From: Clostridium prolinivorans
GTDB lineage: Bacteria > Bacillota > Clostridia > Clostridiales > Clostridiaceae
NCBI RefSeq assembly: GCF_004011155.1
Contig: NZ_RJWG01000001.1
Span: forward strand, 373,189-437,188
Reading direction: 5' to 3'
Length of the DNA stretch: 64,000 nucleotides
Position 1 is the stretch's first letter. Each line of letters starts with the position of its first letter. Of the stretch, positions 63,923-64,000 are shown piece after piece. A model generated the notes under the pieces. The model was given only the letters and a program-made list of their open reading frames with translations. It had not been told where the DNA came from and made no database searches. The position numbers were made by a program, and so were the translations under genes.

Positions 63923-64000
63923 CTATATATTTTTAGCTTCTTCTAAAAGTGCTTCTATTTTAGGGGTGCATCTTCTCCCACAGCATGATCCAGATCCAGC
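63923..64000 (-). CDS. C-terminus of a [2Fe-2S] BFD-like protein (start beyond window)
   Basis: The last 25 residues plus stop are visible at the right edge: AGSGSCCGRRCTPKI, then EALLEEAKNI. The 'aGsgCCGrrC.p.I' pattern fits bacterioferritin-associated ferredoxin-like [2Fe-2S] domains, in which the cysteines ligate the cluster. The N-terminal part lies outside, so this rests on a short motif. Confidence 0.6.
   Translation of the reverse strand, partial: AGSGSCCGRRCTPKIEALLEEAKNI

Noticed and set aside
1-64000. Prophage, insertion sequence, toxin-antitoxin, restriction or defence island
   Set aside because: No transposase, integrase, methyltransferase-endonuclease or defence-type gene is present; gene content and order are core clostridial throughout.

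Overview
The window is a chromosomal segment of a low-GC, endospore-forming anaerobic Firmicute, most likely Clostridium sensu stricto (cluster I). The evidence is the very AT-rich sequence, the sporulation genes spoIVA, spoIIGA, sigE, sigG and sigK plus a bofC-like gene, the clostridial SCIFF peptide with its radical SAM maturase, hemZ, NifU-type iscU, a T-box in front of alaS, and a gene order close to that remembered for Clostridium acetobutylicum and partly for Bacillus subtilis. I do not assign a species. Nearly every gene is on the minus strand, so minus is the leading strand here. The plus-strand exceptions are a 54-residue ORF near 3 kb and a ThrE-type exporter pair near 46 kb. I see no rRNA, prophage, insertion sequence, transposase or CRISPR array, and almost everything is core genome.

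Layout (plus-strand coordinates; transcription mostly right to left). 0-3 kb: a partial YicC-family gene, a PLP aminotransferase, a PduO-type cobalamin adenosyltransferase and a small plus-strand ORF. 3-9 kb: tRNA-Pro(GGG), spoIVA, gpsA, der and a PDZ/radical SAM (DUF512) protein. 8.6-15.4 kb: the phosphate regulon phoP-phoR and pstS-C-A-B-phoU, with a PhoP-box array in front of pstS. 15.4-22.2 kb: pgeF-like, nrdR, ylmC, then ftsA-ftsZ and spoIIGA-sigE-sigG, with a close match to a sigma-F promoter before sigG. 22-28 kb: a membrane glycosyltransferase, pilT, an uninterrupted sigK and a penicillin-binding protein. 27.6-41 kb: the alaS-ireB-ruvX-DUF1292-fur-rnj-typA-mltG-trmR-trhP-udk block, and upstream a PRC-barrel/AI-2E-type membrane pair. 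41-43 kb: iscR-iscS-iscU. 43.7-47 kb: glyA, the thrE pair and a CsoR-family regulator. 47-54 kb: apt, rel, dtd, an MBL hydrolase, hemZ and aspS. 54-64 kb: the bofC-ruvA-ruvB-queA-tgt-yajC-yrzE-like block, then the SCIFF peptide and maturase (scfA-scfB), secD and secF. The right edge cuts a small [2Fe-2S] BFD-like protein.

The genes form coherent modules. Phosphate sensing and uptake are PhoPR, PstSCAB and PhoU. Division and the mother-cell/forespore sigma cascade lie side by side. A wobble-uridine tRNA modification pair (TrhP hydroxylase, TrmR methyltransferase) sits with udk, and the queuosine genes queA and tgt sit with the Holliday-junction motor ruvAB and the Sec accessory proteins.

The most interesting non-textbook signals are: a three-copy imperfect repeat of about 110-120 bp, always just 3' of a minus-strand gene; the 45-residue SCIFF gene and the hairpin separating it from its maturase; many terminator hairpins that contain the stop codon of the gene they end; a hairpin that holds the Shine-Dalgarno of the penicillin-binding protein gene; a CsoR-like regulator lacking the copper-site histidine; and the unassigned 54-residue plus-strand ORF. 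I found no clearly new multi-gene system. The window is mainly housekeeping and sporulation genes with a few unexplained small elements.
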